A stretch of 64,000 bases of DNA, taken from positions 238,776-302,775 of the forward strand of contig NZ_JABWCU010000007.1 in NCBI RefSeq assembly GCF_018491765.1, written 5' to 3'. Position 1 is the first letter of the stretch. Every line of letters begins with the position of its first letter. The DNA comes from Novosphingobium profundi (GTDB lineage Bacteria > Pseudomonadota > Alphaproteobacteria > Sphingomonadales > Sphingomonadaceae). The notes under the pieces were generated by a model. It had not been told where the DNA came from and did no database searches. It saw only the letters and a program-made list of their open reading frames with translations. Both the position numbers and the translations under genes were made by a program. Of the stretch, positions 8,243-16,386 are shown piece by piece.

Positions 8243-9091
8243 ATGGCCGACACCCCCTACACGCCCCCGAAGGTCTGGACATTCGATGCACAGAACGGGG
8301 GCACTTGGGCGAGCATCAATCGCCCCACCGCCGGCGCGCGCGAGCAGAAAGAGCTTCCACATGGCGAGCACCCCTTCCAGCTCTACTCGCTGGGCACGCC
8401 CAACGGGCAGAAGGTGACGATCATGTTCGAGGAACTGCTCGCCGCCGGTGTCACCGAGGCCGAATACGATGCCTGGCTCGTCAACATCGGCGAAGGCGTC
8501 CAGTTCACGAGCGGCTTCGTCGACATCAATCCCAACTCGAAGATTCCCGCCCTGCTCGACTGTTCGGGCAAGACGCCGGTACGCGTGTTCGAATCGGGCG
8601 CGATCCTCTTTCACCTCGCCGAGAAATTCGGGATGTTCCTTCCCCAAAGCGGACCGCAGCGCACCGAATGCATGTCCTGGCTGATGTGGCAGATGTCGAC
8701 TGCGCCGATCATCGGCGGCGGCTTCGGACATTTCTACGCCTACGCGCCCGAAAAGTTCGAATACCCGATCAATCGCTTCGCAATGGAAACCAAGCGGATC
8801 ATGGACGTAGCCGATAAGCGCCTCGCGGAGACGCGCTACCTGGCTGGTGACGACTACACGATCGCCGACATCGCCGCCTACGGCTGGCTGGGCGGTTTCG
8901 TGCGCGGCGATGCCTACACCGACGCGGCCACCTTCCTCGACGTTGCAAGCTATGCCAACCTGATGCGCTGGGGCCTCGAACTGGGCGAGCGCTCCGGCGT
9001 GAAGCGCGGCCTCGTGGTCAACCGCGATGCGCCTGGCAAGATCCGCGAACGCCACAGCGCGGCCGATATCGACGCGATTTTCGGCGCCTGA
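8243..9091 (+). CDS. yghU: YghU-type glutathione S-transferase / disulfide-bond oxidoreductase
   Basis: 282 residues. The N-terminal extension TPPKVWTFDAQNGGTWASINRPTAG is typical of the YghU/YfcG (Nu class) glutathione transferases, followed by a thioredoxin-like domain (FQLYSLGTPNGQKVTIMFEELL ... NPNSKIPAL ... RVFESGAILFHLAEKFG) and an all-helical C-terminal domain ending with the DDYTIADIAAYGW motif. YghU has GSH-dependent disulfide reductase and peroxidase activity. The ATG at 8243 follows CCAGGAGCCCCCGCC; an upstream in-frame extension to 8045 has no family similarity. Confidence 0.92.
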   Translation: MADTPYTPPKVWTFDAQNGGTWASINRPTAGAREQKELPHGEHPFQLYSLGTPNGQKVTIMFEELLAAGVTEAEYDAWLVNIGEGVQFTSGFVDINPNSKIPALLDCSGKTPVRVFESGAILFHLAEKFGMFLPQSGPQRTECMSWLMWQMSTAPIIGGGFGHFYAYAPEKFEYPINRFAMETKRIMDVADKRLAETRYLAGDDYTIADIAAYGWLGGFVRGDAYTDAATFLDVASYANLMRWGLELGERSGVKRGLVVNRDAPGKIRERHSAADIDAIFGA

Positions 9092-9111
9092 TCGAACCTT
9101 CTTCCGGCGTG

Positions 9112-9142
9112 GAAAGGCCTCACTATCGAAAAGGGCCTTTTC
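9112..9142. terminator. Terminator after yghU
   Basis: GAAAGGCC (9112-9119) pairs with GGCCTTTTC (9134-9142), ending in a T-run, 20 bases after the yghU stop. Confidence 0.7.
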
Positions 9143-9209
9143 ACAGCCGGGATAAGCGGCTAAGCGCGCACTCCCATCGCAAGGCACGACGCGGTCTTGA
9201 CGATTCTGC

Positions 9210-9284
9210 TGGGGCGTAGCCAAGCGGTAAGGCAGCGGTTTTTGGTACCGCCATGCGCAGGTTCGAATCCTGCCGCCCCAGCCA
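9210..9284 (+). tRNA. tRNA-Gln (anticodon TTG)
   Basis: A 75-base cloverleaf can be drawn: acceptor TGGGGCG/CGCCCCA, D-arm with AGCCAAGCGGTAAGGC, anticodon arm GCGGT-TTTTGGT-ACCGC with anticodon TTG, T-arm GCAGG-TTCGAAT-CCTGC, discriminator G and an encoded CCA end. The integrase gene begins 218 bases downstream, so the 3' end of this tRNA is the likely attachment site of the element to its right. Confidence 0.96.
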
Positions 9285-9330
9285 TTCTCGATTCTCACCA
9301 CCTCTCAAGCCGTCCAAGGGCGGCTCTTGG

Positions 9331-9352
9331 AAATGGCGGAATTCCGCCATTT
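9331..9352. repeat. Perfect 22-base palindrome between tRNA-Gln and integrase
   Basis: AAATGGCGGAA and its exact complement lie back to back (11+11, no spacer), 47 bases after the tRNA. It could be a terminator-like hairpin for the tRNA transcript or an arm-type site for the recombinase; it has no T-run. Confidence 0.6.
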
Positions 9353-9501
9353 ACCTAGGCCTTCGCGTCCCTCTACGTCCCGGGAGGGGGCCTTGCAGCT
9401 CGGCCCCTAGTTGGTCAATTTGTTGGTACGAAATCACCTATTTCCAATACCGGAACGCGTCTCAGGATTCGAACCTGTGACTTCGGGGGGAGTTGCCAAC
9501 A

Positions 9502-10812
9502 ATGCTCACCAACATTGCCATCAAGGCCTTCAAGCCAAAGGACAAGACCTACAAGCGCTCCGATGCTGCCGGGCTCTATATCGCGGTCAATCCCACCGGC
9601 TCGAAAATCTGGTACCTAGCCTACCGTTTCGGCGACAAGCAGAAGACGATCTCGGCCGGTCCCTATCCGAAGGTTTCGCTTCTGGCCGCCCGTGCCTGGC
9701 GCGACGAGATGAAGAAACTGCTGGAGTTGGGCCTCGATCCATCGGAAGAGCGCCGCCACGAGCAGCGTGAAGCCAGGATCAAGGCGCGCGGCGACGTGAC
9801 GAACACCTTCGAGCATGTCGCTCGCGAGTGGCTGGAGACACGCTCGCTCGCCTGGACGCCGCGTTATGCCGATCTCGTCACCGGACGGCTCGAAAGCGAC
9901 ATCTTCCCCGTCATTGGCAAATGCAACATCGCGCACATTCGTCCGCGTGAAATCCTCGAGGCGATCCGCCGGATCGAGGACCGGGGCGCCGTGGAAATGG
10001 CCCACAGGGTAAAGAACCACTGCAGCGAAATCTTTCGCTACGCGATACCCGACGGACGCTGTGAAACCGATCCATGCCGTGACATCGGCCCCGCCTTGCG
10101 AAAGCCCCCGCCAACACGTCACCGCCCGAAAGTTTCGGCGCGCGACCTGCCCGCCTTCTATGCCCGGCTCAACGGTGATGATGGGGCCAGACTGAGCCAT
10201 CTGGCCCTTCGCTGGACGATCCTGACGATGGTGCGCACGCAAGAGACCCGATTCGCCCAATGGGCTGAATTCGAGGATCTCGATGGACCCGAGCCGCTAT
10301 GGCGTATCGGTGCCGATCGCATGAAAATGCGCAGCGAACACCTCATCCCCCTGCCCCGGCAGGCTATTCCGCTCCTGGAAGAAATCCACGAGCTCAACAT
10401 CTTTCGAAAGGCGGGAAATCCCCGGCACGGCCGCTTCCTGTTCCCGGTTGCGGGGACGCGCAGCATGGTGATCAGCGAGAACCGCATGCTCGACATCATG
10501 TACAGGATTGGCCTGCGCGGCAAAGCGACGGTCCACGGCTTTCGGGGCCTTGCCAGTACCGTTCTCAACGAGAGCGGCCGCTTTCAGCCCGACTGGATCG
10601 AAATGCAGCTCGCCCATCAGCCGCGCGGGGTGCGCGCAGCCTATAACGCCGCGCAATATCTCACCCATCGCCGTCAGATGATGCAGTGGTGGGCCGACTA
10701 TCTCGACAAGGCCGAAGCACGAGGAATGTCTGAGCGCGAGCACGTATCCAGCCCTTTTGGCTCGACCGCGCTCGAGACCTTTCCCCCGCTCAGAACGCGT
10801 AAGAGAGCTTGA
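9502..10812 (+). CDS. int: Tyrosine-type site-specific integrase (DUF4102/P4 family)
   Basis: 436 residues. The N-terminal DUF4102 arm-binding domain (LTNIAIKAFKPKDKTYKRSDAAGLYIAV ... GPYPKVSLLAARAWRDE) is followed by a SAM-like core-binding domain and a C-terminal catalytic domain with R245 in the MVRTQETRFAQW block, HGFR (His345/Arg348), H372 in LAHQPRG and the nucleophile Tyr386 in YNAAQYLTHRRQMM. All catalytic residues appear intact. P4-type integrases recombine at tRNA 3' ends, matching its position 218 bases from tRNA-Gln. A TTG at 9493 is in frame, but the ATG at 9502 follows a GGGGGGAG purine run at better spacing. It ends tail-to-tail with alpA, 14 bases apart. Confidence 0.93.
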   Translation: MLTNIAIKAFKPKDKTYKRSDAAGLYIAVNPTGSKIWYLAYRFGDKQKTISAGPYPKVSLLAARAWRDEMKKLLELGLDPSEERRHEQREARIKARGDVTNTFEHVAREWLETRSLAWTPRYADLVTGRLESDIFPVIGKCNIAHIRPREILEAIRRIEDRGAVEMAHRVKNHCSEIFRYAIPDGRCETDPCRDIGPALRKPPPTRHRPKVSARDLPAFYARLNGDDGARLSHLALRWTILTMVRTQETRFAQWAEFEDLDGPEPLWRIGADRMKMRSEHLIPLPRQAIPLLEEIHELNIFRKAGNPRHGRFLFPVAGTRSMVISENRMLDIMYRIGLRGKATVHGFRGLASTVLNESGRFQPDWIEMQLAHQPRGVRAAYNAAQYLTHRRQMMQWWADYLDKAEARGMSEREHVSSPFGSTALETFPPLRTRKRA

Positions 10813-10826
10813 TCCTGCAGGTCGCC

Positions 10827-11102
10827 TCAAGCATCGCCATGGGGAGAATTCGCGAAACCGAAGGGGTCGCGCATCCAGGCCTCGACCTCGGATTCACGCC
10901 AGGCCGAGCAACGCGCAGAGATCTTGACCTGAGCCGGGAAAGCGCCGGCCTGGATCCTCCTGTAAAGCGTTGCTCGCGCAAGCCCGGTGCGTTCCATGAC
11001 CGCGTGAAGACGCAGGAAACGTTCGGGCTTGGGCGCGGGCGCCGGGCAAAGCTCTTCTTCCTCGATCGGCTCTGGTTCGAATATGCGCCTCTTCGCGATC
11101 AT
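10827..11102 (-). CDS. alpA: AlpA-family helix-turn-helix regulator
   Basis: 91 residues. The central segment RLHAVMERTGLARATLYRRIQAGAFPAQVKI followed by SARCSAWRESEVEAWMRD is the AlpA/phage excisionase signature (MerR-like winged helix). AlpA proteins control excision of integrated elements; the gene lies next to the integrase, as in P4-like islands. Its start overlaps the stop of the DUF2274 gene by 4 bases (ATGA), so it is translated as the last gene of the conjugation operon. Confidence 0.88.
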   Translation of the reverse strand: MIAKRRIFEPEPIEEEELCPAPAPKPERFLRLHAVMERTGLARATLYRRIQAGAFPAQVKISARCSAWRESEVEAWMRDPFGFANSPHGDA

Positions 11103-11314
11103 TTCGACTTCTGCCCTTGGCGAAAGGCCCGGTCGGCATCGAGATAACCGGCAAGCATGGCCGGGATGAGTTCGGCAAGCTCAATCGGTTTGCCATAAGC
11201 CTGCGCATAGGCATTCGCGTAGTCTTCCAGGTCGCGATGAAGATCGGGAAGGATGCGGATCACAATCTTGACTGGCGTCGTTTCGGGAAGCTTGGCGAGA
11301 CGTATGGCGCTCAT
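11099..11314 (-). CDS. DUF2274 domain protein of conjugation operons
   Basis: 71 residues matching the DUF2274 pattern: short N-terminus KLPETTPVKIVIRILPDLHRDLEDYANAYAQAYG, then ELAELIPAMLAGYLDADRAF. These proteins are found directly downstream of trbI in alphaproteobacterial ICEs; the beginning resembles ribbon-helix-helix proteins, which suggests DNA binding, but no function is established. ATGA overlaps exist on both sides (trbI stop at 11311, alpA start at 11102). Confidence 0.85.
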   Translation of the reverse strand: MSAIRLAKLPETTPVKIVIRILPDLHRDLEDYANAYAQAYGKPIELAELIPAMLAGYLDADRAFRQGQKSK

Positions 11315-12630
11315 TGCGCGTTCTCCTTTATCCAGGGTTCAAGAACGAGGTCCTGGCGCACGAGCAGGCGAACCGGCGCGCCGGGCCGCACTTCGATCGT
11401 CGGGGCGACGTCGAGATCGCGCCGGGTAATGCTGTCGCCAGCCCGACTGACGCTGCCTTGCGTGCCCTGCCGGATCGCATCGACAAGGTCGCTGTCGCCG
11501 CTCAGGCTCAATTCGGTTCCAACGCTCAGCAGCGTGGCAATCGCAGCCCCCTTCAACAGCCGGCCGGTATGCGCGTTCAGCTTGTCTTCGAGCCCGGCAA
11601 AGCCCTGCGGGTCGCTCGCTGGCATGTTATCAAGGCGCAGAGAACGCCCATCGGGCAGGACCAGACGCTGCCAGCCCAGCAGGGCCCGACTTTGCCCGTA
11701 GGTCACGTGTGAATCGTAGTTGCCAATGAGGCGCGATCCTTGTGGGATGAGCAGGACCCGGCCCGTGATGGTGTCGAAGACATTGCGGGTGACCTGAGCA
11801 ATCACCATGCCGGGAAGGTCCGAATTTATGCCAGTCAAAAGGCTGGCCGCGATGACGCTGCCCGCCATGAGAACATGCGACGAGGCCGCAGGCTCGAGGA
11901 CGTGGGCATTGCGGGTACTTCGCGTCTCGAGCTGGCGCGCAAAGCCTTCCTTGCCGGATGCGACGGCAGGTTCGCTTCCCTGTTTCTCGGGGACTGCGGC
12001 TTTATCGGCATGCTGGACATCGGAGGCTGGCACCTCAGGAGGGGACGAAGGCGCGGGATTTACGTTCGTCAGCAAGGGCGACTGGCGAGCCTTGCGCAGT
12101 TGCTCCTCTTTTTCCTGACGTGCTTGCTCTCGTTCCTGCGCGACCCGTTCGGCTTCACGAGCCGGCTTTTTTTCCTGCGCGCGCAGGATGGGACGGCCCA
12201 GATCCCCGGGCAAGGCCGGACCAAGCTTCGCAGCCTCGCCATAGTTTGACGGCAACGCATCGAGTCCATCGTCAGCGGGCTTGCGGTTAGCCTGGGCCAG
12301 ATTGGCAGGAGGCTCTTTCCTGTCCTCCTCATGCGAACTCAGCGCGTATCCTGTAACCCCAGCAAGAACCAGTGCAGCGACCGACGCGCCGCCGATAACA
12401 AGCTCCTTCTTGAAGCGTTGTGCCAGAGGCAAGGGTGCCCTGATCGCGAGACTTTCGGGGTCGACCTTGCCCGCCTTGGCCGCGATATCATTACCCGCCT
12501 CTCGATCGCGGACCGACCCATTGCCTGGATCGCCAGTGTCACGTGTTGCAGGTCCCCCGACACCGGCCTCGAGAGAGGATGGCAGCACAGTTCCTTTTGG
12601 CATTTGCGACTGTGAGCCTTCATCCATCAT
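11311..12630 (-). CDS. trbI: Conjugal transfer protein TrbI (VirB10-like)
   Basis: 439 residues. One membrane helix near 78-94 (ELVIGGASVAALVLAGVTGYAL) follows a cytoplasmic N-terminus; then a Pro/Gln/Glu-rich periplasmic linker with a charged coil (AREAERVAQEREQARQEKEEQ); then the VirB10 beta-barrel domain with LMAGSVIAASLLTGINSDLPGMVIAQVTRNVFDT and PQGSRLIGNYDSHVTYGQSR. TrbI spans inner to outer membrane in the type IV secretion core complex with TrbG. The start overlaps the trbG stop by 4 bases. Confidence 0.95.
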   Translation of the reverse strand: MMDEGSQSQMPKGTVLPSSLEAGVGGPATRDTGDPGNGSVRDREAGNDIAAKAGKVDPESLAIRAPLPLAQRFKKELVIGGASVAALVLAGVTGYALSSHEEDRKEPPANLAQANRKPADDGLDALPSNYGEAAKLGPALPGDLGRPILRAQEKKPAREAERVAQEREQARQEKEEQLRKARQSPLLTNVNPAPSSPPEVPASDVQHADKAAVPEKQGSEPAVASGKEGFARQLETRSTRNAHVLEPAASSHVLMAGSVIAASLLTGINSDLPGMVIAQVTRNVFDTITGRVLLIPQGSRLIGNYDSHVTYGQSRALLGWQRLVLPDGRSLRLDNMPASDPQGFAGLEDKLNAHTGRLLKGAAIATLLSVGTELSLSGDSDLVDAIRQGTQGSVSRAGDSITRRDLDVAPTIEVRPGAPVRLLVRQDLVLEPWIKENAQ

Positions 12631-13433
12631 GGGCGCCCTCCCCGCGTGATGCGCACGACCTTCTGGTCCTTGGTCCCCAAGCGCAGTTCGGCAGTCTCGA
12701 ATATCCTGTCGACGATGTAGAAGCGCCCCTTCATGCGATAGTTGACCAGTTCGGCCTTCCCGTGCCCATCGACCAGGAACAGAGGCGGCGCTTCACCCTG
12801 ACCGATCGAGGCCGGGAATTCGATGTAGGTCCGCGCGCCATCGTCGAAGGCGCGCACCGGGCGCCACGTCGCATGGTCCCCCGTGATCACATAGCCGAAG
12901 TAGAGCTGTTCAACGCCGATGCCCTGCGCGACCGGCGCGACCGGCGCGCTCGCCTCTGCTGCCTTTTTTGCCCGCGCAACCGCGAGCAAGGCATCGAGCG
13001 GATACGTCCAGGCCAGCGCCGTCATGCCATCCCGCTCGGCGCTCGTAAGCTCAAGATGGTAGGTCCGCCTGTTGGTTGTGATCACCAGATTGGTCGACAG
13101 ACCTTGCGTGAACGGCTTGACCAGCACGTGGGTCTGCTCGGCCTCACCCTCCCCGCTTCGCGTGTCGCCAATGATCCAGCGTGCGGTATCGCCCGCAGCA
13201 ACCGCGATCAGCCCTTCGCCCGGCTGGAGGGCAATATCCGTGATCATCCCGGGCTGGGTAGGTACATGATAGACCGCCCCGTCAGACCACAGAAACATCT
13301 GGCGCGCATTCATGTAGTTCGCGAGAGCAGGCTCCACCGGCTTGCGTACGCCCACGGCTGAGGGAATGGAAACGGCCTGGGCTGGCGTTACACCGACGAC
13401 AAGCGACACGATGGCAGCGATACAAGGCTTCAT
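12627..13433 (-). CDS. trbG: Conjugal transfer protein TrbG (VirB9-like)
   Basis: 268 residues starting with a signal peptide (MKPCIAAIVSLVVGVTPAQA). The VirB9 family features are seen: YHVPTQPGMITDIALQPGE, an AGDTARWIIGDT segment, THVLVKPFTQGLSTNLVITTNRRTYHLEL, and the C-terminal outer-membrane half with LYFGYVI and FDDGARTYIEFP. It forms the outer ring of the core complex with TrbI. I chose the ATG at 13433 because it directly gives the signal peptide and makes an ATGA overlap with trbF; the frame is open to 13562. Confidence 0.94.
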   Translation of the reverse strand: MKPCIAAIVSLVVGVTPAQAVSIPSAVGVRKPVEPALANYMNARQMFLWSDGAVYHVPTQPGMITDIALQPGEGLIAVAAGDTARWIIGDTRSGEGEAEQTHVLVKPFTQGLSTNLVITTNRRTYHLELTSAERDGMTALAWTYPLDALLAVARAKKAAEASAPVAPVAQGIGVEQLYFGYVITGDHATWRPVRAFDDGARTYIEFPASIGQGEAPPLFLVDGHGKAELVNYRMKGRFYIVDRIFETAELRLGTKDQKVVRITRGGRP

Positions 13434-14224
13434 GGCTTCACCTCCGATAATGTAGGGGACAGATCCGGCGTCGCGCCAAGCCGCGAGGTTGGCGAGTGTT
13501 CGCTCGTCAGCGGGCTTTGCTGTGTTGGTCCATCGCCAGCGGGCTCGAGTTCGCGGCTCCAATCGATCCCGTCGACATAGAGCCCAAGCGGGTTGCGCCT
13601 CAGGGTTTCGCGGTCGCGCGGCGCCTTGCGCACAACGGTCACCATGGCCGTCCAGTGCTCTTGGCCAGATGGGCTTCCGTGTTCATAGGCCGTTTCGACC
13701 CACTTGACCTGGAACGACTGCTGCGAAGCCCTGACGACGCTCGTGATCTGGACTGTGACCGTTCGCTCGCCGATCCGTGTCAGCGCGCCCGACTGTCGGG
13801 CATAGGCACTCAGGAAGGCGCCCCCTCTCTGTGTCGTGAAATCATAAGCCTCGAGCCACTGACGCCGCATGACGACCGGGTCGAGCGAAAGGGCCCGAAC
13901 GTGCTCGACGAACTTGCCTAGCGCCCAGGCGATTTGCGAGTCACTTGGTGTGTAGTCGACTTCGGCTTCGCTGACCGCCCGTGGTTCGCCAAGCCGGTCG
14001 ACCGCGACGACGTAAGGCACGACCCGGCTCTGGAGCGATTGCCACAGCAGGCCGGCCGTCATGGAGCACGACAGCCCCAGACATCCAAAGGCCATGAGGC
14101 GCCAATTTCGGGCCTGAACGCGGGCCGAGCCGATGCGCTCATCCCATAGCTGGCCTGCGCGCTGGAAAGGCGTTTCGGGTTGGGGAGTTCGGCCGTATGC
14201 CTGAAGGCTGCGTTTGAAGCGCAT
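13430..14224 (-). CDS. trbF: Conjugal transfer protein TrbF (VirB8-like)
   Basis: 264 residues: short cytoplasmic tail, one membrane helix near 42-66 (WRLMAFGCLGLSCSMTAGLLWQ), then a periplasmic VirB8 domain with VVPYVVAVDRLGEPRAVSEAE, TQRGGAFLSAYARQ and the conserved RNPLGLYVDGIDWSREL. VirB8 proteins nucleate the inner-membrane complex. The last 25 residues (Ser/Thr/Pro-rich) go beyond the usual family end. It lies 3 bases after the trbL stop. Confidence 0.94.
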   Translation of the reverse strand: MRFKRSLQAYGRTPQPETPFQRAGQLWDERIGSARVQARNWRLMAFGCLGLSCSMTAGLLWQSLQSRVVPYVVAVDRLGEPRAVSEAEVDYTPSDSQIAWALGKFVEHVRALSLDPVVMRRQWLEAYDFTTQRGGAFLSAYARQSGALTRIGERTVTVQITSVVRASQQSFQVKWVETAYEHGSPSGQEHWTAMVTVVRKAPRDRETLRRNPLGLYVDGIDWSRELEPAGDGPTQQSPLTSEHSPTSRLGATPDLSPTLSEVKP

Positions 14225-14227
14225 GGT

Positions 14228-15523
14228 TCAATCGTTCCTTTCGCTGATGTCGGGAGAGATGCCACCGCCGCCGCGATCGCCTTGTTGAATTGCATGGACA
14301 GCCATTTGGCCGCGATGGCGCGAAGCTTGCTCTGCGCGAAGGCTCCTCGCCCACTGCGGCGCCGTCTCACCGCCGCCGGAAGCCGGCGACGGTGAGTTCG
14401 TATTCTGGTAAGCTGCTGCGCCCGCCGCACGGCCGCGCGAAGCGGCCTCGGAAAGCCCAAGCGTTTGCGAGACGCGTTGGCGGACGGAATTACCGGTAGC
14501 GCGCCCCACACCGCCAAGGCCAGCTTTCACGCTGCCATCCGAGCTCTGCTTACCAAGCGAATAGGCACTCGAGGTCGCCGCCCCCATCGACGTCCCGGCA
14601 CGAATCGAACCAAGAGCACCGCCTCCCAGCATCCGTGCGCCTGCAAGACCGCCGCCTCCTGCAAGCATACCAACGCCGCCGGCGCCAAGCGCCGTCCCAA
14701 GGGCCGCTCCGGCTCCCAGTTGCGGCGCACCTGCGGCAAGACCACTTGCGACAGACGGCGCGAAGATGCCCAGACCAAAAAGCGCAAGGCTCGCAAGGAC
14801 CAGGCTCATGGCCTGGGCGATGTCGGGCTCCTGCCCTTCGAGCGCGCCGGCGTACTGCTCGAAGAAGCTCGAGCCGATGCCGACGATCACGGCGAGCACC
14901 ATAACCTTGATGCCCGAGGAGACGACGTGGCCCAGCACGCGTTCAGCCAGAAAGCTTGTCCGGTTCCACAACGCGAAAGGCACGAGAATGAACCCGGCGA
15001 GGCTCACCAGCTTGAACTCGATCACGCACACGAACATCTGCACGGCAAGAATAAAGAAGGCGAGAATGACGAGCAGCCAGGCGACGAGAAGCACGGCGAT
15101 CGTCAGGAAATTGTCGAAGAAGCTCGTGAACCCGAGCAACTTGGCGACCTGATCGAGCATGGGCCATGCGGCGGAAAATCCCGTGCCAGCCAGATGTCCC
15201 GGCTTCAGGAGATCCTGCGCCGAAATCGTCCCTCCCCCGGCCGTCACCCCGGCTTGCGCGAAAGAGGCGAAGATCACCTCGGAAAGCGTCTGGAAATTGT
15301 TGATGATATAGGAGAACGCGCCGACAAAGAGGATCTTGCGAACGAAGCGCCCGAGAACGTTGTCATCTCCGCCAAGCGTCCAGAACAGCGCGGCCAGCGT
15401 CACGTCGATCCCGACAAGCTTTGCCGTCAGGAACTGAACGTCGCCCCCCAGGAGTCCAAATCCACTGTCGATGTAGCGCGTAAAGGCGCTCAGGAACTGA
15501 TCGATGATATTAAGATCATCCAT
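14228..15523 (-). CDS. trbL: Conjugal transfer protein TrbL (VirB6-like polytopic membrane protein)
   Basis: 431 residues. N-terminal NIIDQFLSAFTRYIDSGFGLL and the hydrophobic centre with five or six membrane helices (DVTLAALFWTLGG, LLVAWLLVILAFFILAVQMF, IKVMVLAVIVGIGSSFF and others) fit TrbL/VirB6. The C-terminal 150 residues are Gly/Ala/Ser-rich and probably disordered (GAGAALGTALGAGGVGMLAG ... QHRGQ-type tail), as in other TrbL proteins. The adjacent 122-base gap toward trbJ is where trbK would be expected. Confidence 0.94.
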   Translation of the reverse strand: MDDLNIIDQFLSAFTRYIDSGFGLLGGDVQFLTAKLVGIDVTLAALFWTLGGDDNVLGRFVRKILFVGAFSYIINNFQTLSEVIFASFAQAGVTAGGGTISAQDLLKPGHLAGTGFSAAWPMLDQVAKLLGFTSFFDNFLTIAVLLVAWLLVILAFFILAVQMFVCVIEFKLVSLAGFILVPFALWNRTSFLAERVLGHVVSSGIKVMVLAVIVGIGSSFFEQYAGALEGQEPDIAQAMSLVLASLALFGLGIFAPSVASGLAAGAPQLGAGAALGTALGAGGVGMLAGGGGLAGARMLGGGALGSIRAGTSMGAATSSAYSLGKQSSDGSVKAGLGGVGRATGNSVRQRVSQTLGLSEAASRGRAAGAAAYQNTNSPSPASGGGETAPQWARSLRAEQASRHRGQMAVHAIQQGDRGGGGISPDISERND

Positions 15524-15645
15524 GACGTCAGAATCCCTTCGGGTTGATCAGTAAGGATGGATCCGCGTGACCCGGACCGGGGAGCAAATCCGGGCCACGC
15601 GGCGCGGCGACGGGGAGGACGAGCGCCACCGCTGTCTCGTTGATG

Positions 15646-16386
15646 TCAGTCCGGCGTGTAGGCGTTGCCTGAACCAAGGAACCGGGACGTCGCCGCCTGG
15701 GCCTGAGCCGAAGCCTGGGCGCGATTGGCCTGGGTGATCGCCTCGGCCCGAAACTGCGCCGCCATCATCTGCTGGATCTGGAACTGCTGCTTGGCCGCGA
15801 TCGCGAGGAGCTGGTTGGTCGCCTGCTGGGCCTGCAACGCCCCTTCCGCGTCCTGGCTACGCTCCGCCACTTTGGCCAGATCCTGCGCGTCATCCTCGAT
15901 CGTCTCGGCGATCTGCGCCTGGACGCGGGTAGTATGGCGGTAGGCCTGCACTTCAGTCTCAAGCCGGGTGCGCGCGGCAGCCACCTCATCGTCGAGCTTC
16001 AACGACGGACTGAAGGCATCCGGATAAAGCGCATCGAACTGCGTCTCGACGCGCGCTGTACTGAACTGGATGCCCTGGGCCTCGTTCATGAGTGCCTCGA
16101 TCTGGCGCAGTGTACGGTTGAGTGCATCGAGTTCGGGAAAATCGATGCGCGAGAGGTTTTTCGCCTGATTGGTCAGGCTCTGTGCCTCGTTCTGGAGCGA
16201 TGTGATCTGGTTGTTGATCTGCCGTAACGCGCGGGCCGCAGAAAGAACGTTCTGGGCATAATTCGAGGGGTCGTAGACGATGATCGCCTGAGCGGACTGG
16301 AGCGGGACCGTAAAGCCGGCTGCCACGACAAGCAGTGCAACTGCGCTGCGCAGCGCTCCAAAGGAGCACGAAGAACAACGGTTCAT
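15646..16386 (-). CDS. trbJ: Conjugal transfer protein TrbJ (VirB5-like)
   Basis: 246 residues with a cleavable signal peptide (LRSAVALLVVAAGFTVPLQSAQA) and then IIVYDPSNYAQNVLSAARALRQINNQITSLQNEAQSLTNQAKNL, the TrbJ hallmark. The rest is a long, Gln/Ala-rich coiled coil. TrbJ is the minor pilus/adhesin component in the periplasm. The ATG at 16386 overlaps the trbE stop (ATGA); the frame is open to 16587 but that part overlaps trbE in another frame. Confidence 0.93.
   Translation of the reverse strand: MNRCSSCSFGALRSAVALLVVAAGFTVPLQSAQAIIVYDPSNYAQNVLSAARALRQINNQITSLQNEAQSLTNQAKNLSRIDFPELDALNRTLRQIEALMNEAQGIQFSTARVETQFDALYPDAFSPSLKLDDEVAAARTRLETEVQAYRHTTRVQAQIAETIEDDAQDLAKVAERSQDAEGALQAQQATNQLLAIAAKQQFQIQQMMAAQFRAEAITQANRAQASAQAQAATSRFLGSGNAYTPD

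Noticed and set aside
9331..9352. Palindrome considered as the attachment site
   Set aside because: P4-type integrases use the tRNA 3' end; no second copy of the palindrome was found, so it is recorded only as a repeat.
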